NCBI GenBank assembly: GCA_903834785.1
Contig: CAILKP010000138.1
Span: forward strand, 1 to 36,958
Source: an uncultured bacterium
GTDB lineage: Bacteria > Planctomycetota > Phycisphaerae > Phycisphaerales > UBA1924
Length of the DNA stretch: 36,958 bases
Direction of reading: 5' to 3'
This document shows positions 1 through 7,681 of this stretch, in pieces. The notes below the pieces were generated by a model. The model was not told the origin of the DNA and searched no databases. It worked only from the letters and a program-made list of their open reading frames with translations. The first letter of the stretch is position 1. The number at the start of each line of letters is the position of its first letter. The translations under genes and the position numbers were made by a program.

Positions 1-1544
1 ATGGCGTTGGCGTTCTGGTTCTCAGCGAAGGTCTGGGTCGACCAGACCATCGTGTTGCCGACGCGGCTGCTGGTCCAGGCGGCGTTGGAGTAGGGCTCGC
101 CGGAGTGTGACGGCGGAGCGCTAAAGCCGATGTTCTGGACAGTCGCACCCGCCGGCATCGGGATGGTGAACGTGCCGCCCGAGCGGTCGGAGTTGAGGTT
201 CTGGACCACGTACTCGTAGTGCCAGGTGCCGGCCAGCGGCCCGGTGTTGGCCGTCACCTTGGTGGCCACGTGGAAGCGGGCCGTGATGGTGGCGGGCATG
301 ACCGAGGCGGGCAGGCGCGGGAAGCTCTTGGGGTTGGTCACCGTGTAGTCGGCGTTGACGATCTTGACGGTCGGATCAGCGAGCTTCCAGGCGAACAGGC
401 CGGTCTTGCCCTTGCGGTAGCCGCCCGCATCACCGAAGGTGGTGAAGGGAATGTTGCTTGAGCCGGTGATGTTGGTGGAGACGAGCTCACGGAAGCTGGA
501 GTTGTTCAGGCCGTTATTGAACTGGGCGTCGTCCTGGCTGATGTACTGAGCATCAACGAAGAAGCGCGAGCCCGTCGGGCGGCCGGTGATGAAGGTGGCC
601 GGCACCTGCAGGCGACGGTCGATGGCCGTGCCGGTGGTGGTGAAGTTGCCGGTGTAGACGTACTCGCCGGTGGTGGCGTTGATCTGCGAGCGCGGGCCCA
701 GGCCGGTCTGGTTGCCGTTGAGGCCAGCGCCGTAGGGGTCGGAGCAGTTCACGCCGAGCTGGGCGCCGCCGTTGGGGGGCTGGATGCACGTGCCGCACTG
801 ATTGCCGTTGACCGAGAGGAAGCCGTGCTTGACGTAGCTCTTGCCGACATGGTCGAAGCGGCCGTTGGCCAGGCGGTACATGTTCTGACCGATGACCGGG
901 TGGAGGTTATTGCCGGAGATCCACTCGCAGGGGTAGTCACCGGGATTGCAGCTGGTGGTGCCGACCGCGTACGCGAACATCCCGCTGACCGGGGCGGTGG
1001 TGGTGTAGTTCGAGACGTCCGGCGTCTCAAGGACCACGATGTCGGGGCCGACGGTGATGCCCAGCGACGGTGGGCCGCTGACAGCCAGGGCGAAGGCGCC
1101 GGTGGTGTTGTTGCCGCCGGCGATGCGGATCCAGTAGGTCTCGCCCAGCACGGCGTTGGTCAGCGTGACGGTGGACTGCGAGAGGCAGCCGTTGTCGTTG
1201 CACTGCACGGGGTTGTTGCGGGCCAGCTCCGGCGTGGCGCCGGTGTGGATCGACAGCACCGTGTTGAACGTCCGCAGCGCGGTGCTCGTGGTGCAGGTCG
1301 AGAAGGTGAAGTTCGAACCGCCCTGGCCCTGGCCGGGGATGAACTTCACCCAGACGTCGGGCGAGGCATCGGCGAAGCCGCAGCTGGAGACGCCGTCGTT
1401 GGTTGCACCGACCGTGGTGCCGTTGTAGGTCGTGGCGACCACAACGCGCGGGGCGTTGGCGATCAGGTCGGCCGGCTGAGCAAGGGCGGCGGTGCCGCTG
1501 ACGGCGACCAGAATCGATGCGGACAGTGCGATGCGGTGCTTCAT
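1..1544 (-). CDS. Secreted PPC-domain protein, tandem paralog A (C-terminus off the window)
   Basis: This gene reads off the left edge, so 514 residues of the N-terminal part are visible and the stop is missing. The start is the ATG at 1544, with AGAGGA about 6 nt upstream; an in-frame ATG at 1559 has no spaced ribosome site. Residues 1-22 form a signal peptide ending LA|Q. Residues about 45-140 look like a PPC-type beta-sandwich domain (DVWVKFIPG, then NTVLSIHTGATPELAR, then ETYWIRIAGG), a domain common next to secreted enzymes. The remainder, from about 150, has no family I recognise. It matches the gene at 1913-3799 almost from end to end, so the missing end probably carries the same dockerin-like module (inference). 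Likely exported; molecular function unknown. Confidence 0.85.
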   Translation of the reverse strand, partial: MKHRIALSASILVAVSGTAALAQPADLIANAPRVVVATTYNGTTVGATNDGVSSCGFADASPDVWVKFIPGQGQGGSNFTFSTCTTSTALRTFNTVLSIHTGATPELARNNPVQCNDNGCLSQSTVTLTNAVLGETYWIRIAGGNNTTGAFALAVSGPPSLGITVGPDIVVLETPDVSNYTTTAPVSGMFAYAVGTTSCNPGDYPCEWISGNNLHPVIGQNMYRLANGRFDHVGKSYVKHGFLSVNGNQCGTCIQPPNGGAQLGVNCSDPYGAGLNGNQTGLGPRSQINATTGEYVYTGNFTTTGTAIDRRLQVPATFITGRPTGSRFFVDAQYISQDDAQFNNGLNNSSFRELVSTNITGSSNIPFTTFGDAGGYRKGKTGLFAWKLADPTVKIVNADYTVTNPKSFPRLPASVMPATITARFHVATKVTANTGPLAGTWHYEYVVQNLNSDRSGGTFTIPMPAGATVQNIGFSAPPSHSGEPYSNAAWTSSRVGNTMVWSTQTFAENQNANA

Positions 1545-1714
1545 GGGGGTCCTCTTCATCCTCAACCAGGTGGGCTGCACGATTGTGCAGGTGCGGGAAC
1601 TTCATCAGATGCGAGCGAGCCTCCTCGCCTTCATATGACCAACGGGTAAACAATACCACACAATACCGGCCAGCCCAGCGGGATCCGGAGATTCACCGGA
1701 CATGTCGACCGTCT

Positions 1715-1733
1715 GGCTGCCGCCCGGGCAGCC
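1715..1733 (-). terminator. GC-rich hairpin, possible terminator element
   Basis: A perfect 7-bp stem (1715-1721 with 1727-1733, loop of 5) lies downstream of the secreted paralog ending at 1913. It has no T-tract on the minus strand, so termination is uncertain; in this Rho-encoding organism it may only stabilise the 3' end. Confidence 0.25.
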
Positions 1734-1846
1734 GGGGGTGGAGCTGCAGGATCGTCCAATAACTACCGGTCGGATCGCGCGGCGGAAGGCGTAGCGGCAC
1801 CTTCCAGAGTCGTGGTGCGCGTGCTGTAGGAGATCTGAAGAACAGA

Positions 1847-1870
1847 CCCCGCGGCCGCAAAGCCGCGAGG
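1847..1870 (-). terminator. Probable terminator of the right-hand paralog
   Basis: On the minus strand, CCTCGCGGC pairs with GCCGCGGGG (9 bp with one G-U pair, 6-nt loop). The stem is followed by TCTGTTCTTC, a weak pyrimidine-rich tail. It starts about 42 nt after the stop codon at 1913, a normal place for a terminator. Confidence 0.45.
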
Positions 1871-1912
1871 TCCAGGGGATTCGGATTCAGCCATCGACCG
1901 GTTGCCTGGAAA

Positions 1913-3799
1913 TCAGCAGCCGGCACCGAAAGCGTTGATGAAGGCGATGAAGTCGGAGCCGTCGATGGTGCCGTCGGGCTGGTCGGCGCTCGGGCCGCCG
2001 CCGGCGATGTCGGCCTTGGCATCAACGCTGACATCACCGATGCTAAAGGAGTTGATGAAGGCGATGAAGTCGTTGCCGTCAACGGTGCCGTCGGGCTCGT
2101 CGGCGTTCGGACCGCCGCCGGAGATATCCGCCACGCACGCCGGGGGCAGGGTGGGGACGTCCACGGCCGGAGCGGTCACGTCCGTCGGGGTGCCGGGCTT
2201 AAAGAGGCCGATCTTGACGTCACCGACGGTCGGCGCGACATCGGCATCGAAGCGGAACGTGTACGCCGTGCTCCAGCGGATGGCGTTGGCATTCTGGTTG
2301 GCGGCGAAGCTCTCAGTCGACCAGACCATCGTGTTGCCGACGCGGCTGCTGGTCCAGGCGACGTTGGAGTAGGGCTCGCCGGAGTGTGATGCGGGAGCAG
2401 CAAAGCCGATGTTCTGAACGTTGGCTCCCGCGGGCATCGGGATCGTGAACGTGCCGCCGGAGCGGTCGGAGTTGATGTTCTGGACCACGTACTCGTAGTG
2501 CCAGGTGCCGGCGAGCGGGCCGGTGTTGGCGGTGACCTTGCTGGCCACATGGAATCGGACGGTGATGTTCGCCGGCATGCTGGCCGGGGGCAGCAGGGGG
2601 AAGCTCTTGGGATTGGCCACCGTGTAGTCTGCGTTGGCGATCTTGACGGTCGGATCGGCCAGCTGCCAGGCCCACAGGCCGCTCTTGCCCTTGCGGTACG
2701 CGCCGGCATCACCGAAGGTGGTAAACGGCACGCTGGAGCTGGTCATGTTCGTGGCGACCAGTTCGCGGAAGGTCAGGTTGTTCAGGCCGTTGTTGTACTG
2801 CGAATCGTCCTGGGTGACGTAGTGCGCATCGACGAAGAACCGCGAGCCGACGGGGCGATTGGTGATCGCCGTCGAAGGCACCTGCAGTCGCTTGAAGCCC
2901 GCATCGCCGGCGGTGAAGTTGCCGTTGTACACAAACTCACCGGTGGTGGCGTTGATCTGCGAGCGCGGGCCCAGGTAGCTCTGGCCGCCGTTGAGGCCCG
3001 AGCCGTACGGGTCCGAGCAGTTGACGCCCAGCTGCGAGCCGCCGTTGGGCGGCTGCTGGCAGGTGCCGCACGAGTTGCCGTTGACCGAAGCAAAGCCGTG
3101 CTTGACAAAGGACTGGCCGATCTGCTCGAAGCGGCCTTCGGCCAGACGGTACATGTTCTGGGCGATGACCGGGTGCAGGTTGTTGCCAGTGATCCATGAA
3201 GCCGGGTAGTCGCCCGGGTTGCAGCTGTTGGTGCCCACGGCGTAGGCGAACTTGCCGTTCAGCGGGGTGCTCGTCGTGTAGCTGCCGACGTCGATGAGCT
3301 CCCAGATCGTGATGTCCGGGCCGCGGTTGAGCACGATCGGCGGCTGGCCGGCAACCGTCAGCGTGTACGCGCCCGTCGCACCGTTGTACCCCGCCACCCG
3401 GAACCAGTAGGTCTGGCCCGCAACGGGGCTGTTGATCGTCAGTCGCGACTGGAGGTTGCAGGAGTCGTCAACACAGGAGATCGCGTTGGTCCGGGCCAGC
3501 GCCGGCGTCGCCCCTGTGTGGATCGACAGCACGGTGTCGTACGCGCCGTTCGTGCAGGTCTCGATATTGATCGGCGTCGCGGCCTGCTCGGGCGTGGGGA
3601 TGAACTTGAACCACACATCCGCCGACGTCGCCGAGCCGCCGCAGCCAGCCGTGCCGTCATTGGTCGAACCCACCGTGGTGCCGCTGAAGCTGCCGAAGCC
3701 GATCAGCGGGGCGTTCTCAATCAGGTTGGCGCCGGTCTGGGCCATCGCGGCCGTGCCGCTGAGGGCGACAAGGCAGGCGGCGATACGGGTGTTCTTCAT
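1913..3799 (-). CDS. Secreted PPC-domain protein with Gly-Cys-terminal dockerin-like module, tandem paralog B
   Basis: The protein has 628 residues from the ATG at 3799, which has AGGAG 8 nt upstream; the frame stays open further upstream but without a ribosome site. Residues 1-20 are a signal peptide (AMA|Q). A PPC-like domain spans about 40-140 (DVWFKFIPTPEQ, TVLSIHTGATP, TYWFRVAG). A long middle region of unknown fold, about 150-550, is nearly identical to paralog A. The last 75 residues hold two Ca-binding-like repeats, PDGTVDGNDFIAFINSF and PDGTIDGSDFIAFINAF, and the protein ends in GAGC. This is the Gly-Cys type of planctomycete dockerin anchor. I infer a surface-displayed protein held through the C-terminal module; no enzymatic motif is visible. 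Confidence 0.88.
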   Translation of the reverse strand: MKNTRIAACLVALSGTAAMAQTGANLIENAPLIGFGSFSGTTVGSTNDGTAGCGGSATSADVWFKFIPTPEQAATPINIETCTNGAYDTVLSIHTGATPALARTNAISCVDDSCNLQSRLTINSPVAGQTYWFRVAGYNGATGAYTLTVAGQPPIVLNRGPDITIWELIDVGSYTTSTPLNGKFAYAVGTNSCNPGDYPASWITGNNLHPVIAQNMYRLAEGRFEQIGQSFVKHGFASVNGNSCGTCQQPPNGGSQLGVNCSDPYGSGLNGGQSYLGPRSQINATTGEFVYNGNFTAGDAGFKRLQVPSTAITNRPVGSRFFVDAHYVTQDDSQYNNGLNNLTFRELVATNMTSSSVPFTTFGDAGAYRKGKSGLWAWQLADPTVKIANADYTVANPKSFPLLPPASMPANITVRFHVASKVTANTGPLAGTWHYEYVVQNINSDRSGGTFTIPMPAGANVQNIGFAAPASHSGEPYSNVAWTSSRVGNTMVWSTESFAANQNANAIRWSTAYTFRFDADVAPTVGDVKIGLFKPGTPTDVTAPAVDVPTLPPACVADISGGGPNADEPDGTVDGNDFIAFINSFSIGDVSVDAKADIAGGGPSADQPDGTIDGSDFIAFINAFGAGC

Positions 3800-3993
3800 C
3801 ACAGAGACTCCTTTTGCGGATACAGCGGCCGGGCGATTGGCCGTTTGGTGGGGCAGAATCGAGCTGCACAGCAGACTCCCCACTCCTTTACGAACGCTCG
3901 GGCACGCCTCGAAGGTAACCCAAGTTTCGCGTTGTGCAAGTGTCCGACGCCAGAACGGCGGGATTTGGTCGACTGCCGCGGCGATTAAACACA

Positions 3994-4018
3994 GAATCCC
4001 CCGGACTCCGGGGGATTC
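3994..4018. terminator. Perfect 9-bp inverted repeat downstream of rho
   Basis: GAATCCCCC and GGGGGATTC flank a 7-nt loop. On the minus strand the stem is followed by TGTGTTT, a poor T-tract. It could be a second terminator for rho or an operator-like palindrome ahead of the secreted gene; the sequence alone does not decide. Confidence 0.35.
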
Positions 4019-4112
4019 GATATTCGCCCATCCGCGGATACGGAACGCCGAACCGGGCAAAGCGTCCAGCTTCCAGGGCTGCCAGGCAGCCTGCCCGGCT
4101 CCCCATAACCCA

Positions 4113-4140
4113 ACCGCCACCCGGGCGGCCGGGTGGCGGT
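4113..4140 (-). terminator. Probable terminator hairpin after rho
   Basis: A 12-bp perfect stem with a 4-nt loop (4113-4124 with 4129-4140) lies 38 nt after the rho stop codon. The downstream minus-strand sequence, TGGGTTATGG, has only a short T content, so it is not a classical intrinsic terminator. Confidence 0.5.
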
Positions 4141-4178
4141 GCGGATCAACTCGGCTCGACGGGCCTGCCCAGGAAGGA

Positions 4179-6161
4179 TCAGGACATCGCCATCGACATC
4201 AGGAACTCGGCGTTGGACTTGTACTTGCCCAGGCGGGCCTTGAGCAGTTCCATGGCCTCGACGACGTTCATGTCCGCCAGCACCTTGCGCAGGCGGTAGA
4301 CCAGCTCAAGTTCCTTGCGGTCCAGCAGCAGTTCCTCGCGACGCGTGCCCGAGGCGGCGACGTTGATCGCCGGCCAGATCCGCTTCTCGACAAGCTTGCG
4401 GTCCAGGTGCAGTTCGCTGTTGCCGGTGCCCTTGAACTCCTCGAAGATGACCTCGTCCATCTTCGAGCCGGTATCCACCAGCGCGGTGCCGATGATCGTC
4501 AGCGAGCCGCCCTTCTCCACGGCGCGGGCCGCACCGAAGAACTTCTTGGGCCGCTGCAGCGCACCGGCATCAATACCGCCGGACATGATGCGCCCGGAGT
4601 GCGGCATCTCGTTGTTGTACGCGCGGGCCAGACGGGTGATCGAGTCGAGCAGGATCACCACGTTCTCACCGAACTCGACCATACGCTTGGCCTTCTCGAT
4701 GACCATCTCGGCCACCTGCACGTGGCGGGCGGACTGCTCATCGAAGGTGCTGGCGACGACCTCCACCCGCGGGTGGGTGTTGCGGCGGAAGTCCGTCACT
4801 TCCTCGGGACGCTCGTCAACCAGGAACACGATGATCCGCGTGTCGGGGTAGTTCGTCGCGATGGCCTTGGCCATCTTCTGCAGCAGCACCGTCTTGCCGG
4901 TGCGCGGCGGGGCCACAATCAGCGCTCGCTGGCCCTTGCCGATCGGCGCGACCAGGTCCACCGTGCGGCACTCGATCTGATCCGGCGTGGTCTCCAGGAT
5001 GAACCGCTCCTCGGGGTGCAGCGCGGTCAGATCCTCGAAGTTCTTGCGCTCGGCAACCTCCGAGGGCTTGCGGTCATTGACCGCATCAACGCGCAGCAGC
5101 GCGAAGTACTTCTCGCTTTCCTTGGGCGGACGGATGAACCCGCGGACAACCATGCCCTTCTTCAGGCCGTGGCGGCGGATCTGCGTCGGCGAGATGTAGA
5201 TGTCATCGGGACCGGCCAGATACGACTGCTCGGGCGAGCGCAGGAAACCGAACCCGTCGGGCATGATCTCCAGCGTGCCCTCGCCGACCATCAGCCCCGT
5301 CTTGGCGGCCCGGGCCTTGAGGATCTTGAAGATCAGTTCCTGCTTGGGCGTGAGCTGGAAGTTCTCCAGCCCCTCACGCTTGGCAACCTTGTGAATCTCG
5401 CCGATCTCCATCCGCTGCAGCGCGGACATGGTGATCTGGTCCTTCAGCGCGGCCGGATCGGCCTTGGCCACGATGGCCTCGAGCTCGGCTGCTTCTTTCT
5501 CCAGTTCCTCATCGCTCGGCAGGCCGTCCATGCCGGGCGTGCCGCGGATCTCACCCGAGGCCGGCACACCGCCGCCCGAGCCGCCACCGGCGAAGAACGG
5601 GGAGAACCCGCCCCCACCACCACCGCCGGAGCCACCGCGACGCTTCTTCTTCTTGCGGCGTCCGCCGCCGCTGCCGAACTGGCCGAACTGACCCGGCTGC
5701 CCGGGCTGGCCACCACCACCGCCACCACCGTTCCCACCACTACCGCCGCCATTGCCGCCACCACCATTGCCGCCCCCGCCGTTGCCTCCGCCGGACTGCG
5801 GGTTGTAACCGCCTCCCTGACTGCTGCCCTGGCCACCGCTGCCGCCGCCACCACCGCCTTGCATGGCGGATCCACCACCACCACCACCACCACCACCACC
5901 ACCACCGGAGGACGACGAGGATGAAGACCCGACCGGGAAACCACCGATGCTCGCCAAGGACGACCCACCGGACTGGGGGGCCGGTGCCGATGCCGGTGCC
6001 GGCGGCACCACCACAACAGGCCGCGGGGCCATCATGACAGGGGCAGCCGCGGCAGGCGTTGCCTCGCGGGCAGCCCGTGCCGGCGTTGTTGCCGCGGGCG
6101 CGGGTGCGCCGGTGTCAGCAGAGTCAGCGGATTTCGTGGAGTTCTTGGTGGTACGACGCAT
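4179..6161 (-). CDS. rho: Transcription termination factor Rho with long Gly/Ser-rich N-terminal extension
   Basis: Rho is the hexameric RNA-dependent ATPase that ends transcription of untranslated RNA. This copy has 660 residues from the ATG at 6161 (AGAGG 7 nt upstream); E. coli Rho has 419. Residues 1 to about 210 are low-complexity: Ala/Pro, then Ser/Gly runs with an unbroken Gly block near 86-97, and a basic RRKKKKRR patch near 167-174. The conserved core follows: Rho N-terminal helices about 240-265, the cold-shock-like RNA-binding domain about 290-360 ([13 protein letters not shown]), Walker A APPRTGKT with Lys423, Walker [12 protein letters not shown] with Asp506, and the Q/R-loop region [17 protein letters not shown]. 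All key motifs are present, so it should be active. It lies 198 bases after coaE on the same strand, with its own spacer. Confidence 0.97.
   Translation of the reverse strand: MRRTTKNSTKSADSADTGAPAPAATTPARAAREATPAAAAPVMMAPRPVVVVPPAPASAPAPQSGGSSLASIGGFPVGSSSSSSSGGGGGGGGGGGGSAMQGGGGGGSGGQGSSQGGGYNPQSGGGNGGGGNGGGGNGGGSGGNGGGGGGGQPGQPGQFGQFGSGGGRRKKKKRRGGSGGGGGGGFSPFFAGGGSGGGVPASGEIRGTPGMDGLPSDEELEKEAAELEAIVAKADPAALKDQITMSALQRMEIGEIHKVAKREGLENFQLTPKQELIFKILKARAAKTGLMVGEGTLEIMPDGFGFLRSPEQSYLAGPDDIYISPTQIRRHGLKKGMVVRGFIRPPKESEKYFALLRVDAVNDRKPSEVAERKNFEDLTALHPEERFILETTPDQIECRTVDLVAPIGKGQRALIVAPPRTGKTVLLQKMAKAIATNYPDTRIIVFLVDERPEEVTDFRRNTHPRVEVVASTFDEQSARHVQVAEMVIEKAKRMVEFGENVVILLDSITRLARAYNNEMPHSGRIMSGGIDAGALQRPKKFFGAARAVEKGGSLTIIGTALVDTGSKMDEVIFEEFKGTGNSELHLDRKLVEKRIWPAINVAASGTRREELLLDRKELELVYRLRKVLADMNVVEAMELLKARLGKYKSNAEFLMSMAMS
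5872..5905 (-). repeat. In-frame (GGT)11 microsatellite inside rho
   Basis: The plus strand reads CCA eleven times, which is GGT repeats in the rho coding direction and encodes part of a 12-Gly run in the disordered N-terminal extension. Slippage in steps of three bases would lengthen or shorten the run without breaking the frame. Confidence 0.9.
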
Positions 6162-6359
6162 GCGGAAACCTCTTGGTCCCGGCCGCCGCACATCCGACAG
6201 ATGAGCGGGCACCGGGAGAACTGTCAAAGTGGGCGATCTGCGGACACGCGGAGAGTGAAGCTGCGAATGTGGCGGGGAGGGGAAAAAGGGGCAATGCCCG
6301 GAACCTGCGCGGCGGCGGAACCGGACCATGATGCTGCGAGGAGCTCACCAGACTACCGC

Positions 6360-6971
6360 TCAGTCCGCGATCGAACCAAGCACATGCTGGAGGGTGCGGG
6401 CGACTTGCTGCCGCGTCTGGGCAGCATCACCCGCATTGACCACAATATAGCCACTGGCCGCCCGCTTGTCCAAGAGGGATTTCTGGGCGTTCTCCCGCCG
6501 GTCCAGTTCGGCCTCGTCCCAGCCGCGGGCCGCCACGCGTGCCAGCCGAACCTCCCGCGAAGCATCAACAAACACAATCGCATCGCACTCGGCGGCCAGT
6601 CCTGCCTCCAGCAGCAGCGGCGCATCGAGGATCACCGCGGGGCAGCCGGACCGGGCCGCGTCACGCACGGTCTCCTCCCGCCGCACCTTGAGCATCGGGT
6701 GCAGAAGTCCCTCCAGCCGCTTGCGCTGCTCAGGATCCGCAAACACGATCCCGGAGATCACCTTGCGATCCAGCGTTCCGTCCTCACGCAGGATCCGCCC
6801 GCCCCACCAGCTCGTCAGTTCCGCCACCACCTCCGGCCGGGCCAGCAGCTCGCGCACACCCGCATCCGAATCACTGACGATGCAGCCAAGTTCCGCGAAG
6901 CATGAAGCCACGAAGGACTTGCCCGCGCCGATGCCCCCGACCAGACCGATGACCGGACACCGTCGGCTCAT
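6360..6971 (-). CDS. coaE: Dephospho-CoA kinase
   Basis: CoaE phosphorylates the 3'-hydroxyl of the ribose in dephospho-CoA with ATP, the last step of coenzyme A synthesis in the cytoplasm. The 203-residue length fits the family. The P-loop GGIGAGKS is at residues 12-19, followed by the family's SDSDAG segment near 33-38, LLHPML in the lid region, VILDAPLLLEAGL, and the C-terminal RxxxQ-type segment (TRQQVARTL). The ATG at 6971 overlaps the stop of the PH-domain gene by 4 bases (ATGA), so translation is probably coupled. The protein looks complete and ordinary. Confidence 0.95.
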   Translation of the reverse strand: MSRRCPVIGLVGGIGAGKSFVASCFAELGCIVSDSDAGVRELLARPEVVAELTSWWGGRILREDGTLDRKVISGIVFADPEQRKRLEGLLHPMLKVRREETVRDAARSGCPAVILDAPLLLEAGLAAECDAIVFVDASREVRLARVAARGWDEAELDRRENAQKSLLDKRAASGYIVVNAGDAAQTRQQVARTLQHVLGSIAD

Positions 6972-7597
6972 GCATCTCCCCGCTGGGCGACTGCCGCCGC
7001 TGCGTCCCCCTGCTGCCGCTCGCGCACATCAGCGATCCGCTGCCGCTCGATGAGCTCGCAGGCAACCTGCGGCCACCGCACGCACCGCAGCACGCACCCC
7101 GCGCTGGATGCAGCCGTCTGGGCCTGCACATCACCCAGCCCCAGCATCCGCTGCACCGCCGATGATGACGAGTGCAGCTCGATGATCTCCGCCAGTCTCA
7201 CCTGCACGCTGCGACGGCTGGCCACACCGCGGAGCACGATCAGCCGGCGGTTGGTCAGGATGTAATGCTCGCAGCTGCACGAGACCACCCCGGCCAGCAG
7301 CGACACGGCCAGCAGGCACACGGCACCGGAGGCAAGCGACGCCGGCGACAGCGGCATCTCCTTGAGAAACGGCACGAGCCGCAGGCCGTCGCCAAGCGCG
7401 CCAGCGGCCGACCGCCACGCACTGTCAAGCGGCCAGGCCAGCGCGGCGACGAGCCAGTAGAAGATGTGCAGCTTCGGCCTTCTCAGCAGCGCCAGCCACA
7501 GGCTGGGCCCGAAGAGACTGGCCACCCACTCGCCATCCTGCAGCAACGCGCCCAGCCAGGGCGGAGGCTTGACTGAGTTCTCCCGCGGGTGTTCCAT
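6968..7597 (-). CDS. Membrane protein with bacterial PH-like (bPH2/YdbT-type) domain
   Basis: The protein has 209 residues. Two hydrophobic stretches, about 40-60 and 85-110, should anchor it in the membrane. The C-terminal half (about 112-190) has the bacterial PH-domain signature: HYILTNRRLIVLRGV, then a segment like RSVQVRLAEIIEL, then RMLGLGDVQAQTA, ending with a conserved-looking WPQVACELIE. In this family the domain follows one or two membrane helices; its ligand is generally unknown. The ATG at 7597 has no clear ribosome site. The gene is 84 bases downstream of the large exoprotein gene and overlaps coaE by 4 bases, so it may be part of a longer transcript. A link to the secretion system is possible but not shown. 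Confidence 0.75.
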   Translation of the reverse strand: MEHPRENSVKPPPWLGALLQDGEWVASLFGPSLWLALLRRPKLHIFYWLVAALAWPLDSAWRSAAGALGDGLRLVPFLKEMPLSPASLASGAVCLLAVSLLAGVVSCSCEHYILTNRRLIVLRGVASRRSVQVRLAEIIELHSSSSAVQRMLGLGDVQAQTAASSAGCVLRCVRWPQVACELIERQRIADVRERQQGDAAAAVAQRGDA

Positions 7598-7681
7598 GCG
7601 ACACTGGTCCGGTGGACGATCCGGGATCGACTAGAAAGTCATCGTTGGCGCACCGGACGCACCGGACACGCAGCGGCCGTG

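Larger units (their letters stand above)
1545..1912 (-). other. Spacer between the two tandem paralogs
   Basis: This 368-base spacer holds no convincing gene. Read on the minus strand it contains two GC-rich hairpins just downstream of the right-hand paralog (listed separately) and then the leader of the left-hand paralog. The leader includes a 6-bp hairpin, CTGCAC-AATC-GTGCAG on the minus strand (1575-1590), about 30 nt before the ATG. A run of TATTGT-like sequences near 1650-1675 could hold a promoter, but no well-spaced -35/-10 pair stands out. Confidence 0.5.
3800..4178 (-). other. Spacer between rho and the tandem paralogs
   Basis: These 379 bases contain no supported gene. Nearest rho is a strong GC-rich hairpin (4113-4140), and further along a second perfect 9-bp hairpin (3994-4018). 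The part from about 3800 to 3990 is the leader of the secreted paralog B. I see no clear promoter hexamers in it. Confidence 0.5.

Noticed and set aside
3432..5924. 830-residue open frame on the plus strand
   Set aside because: It crosses antisense through the secreted paralog, the spacer and rho, and shows no domain; the Thr-rich end is the complement of the Gly repeats in rho.
6162..6329. 56-residue N-terminal extension of Rho
   Set aside because: The frame is open, but the sequence is Arg/Pro/Ser-rich without conservation to be expected, and the ATG at 6161 has the better ribosome site.
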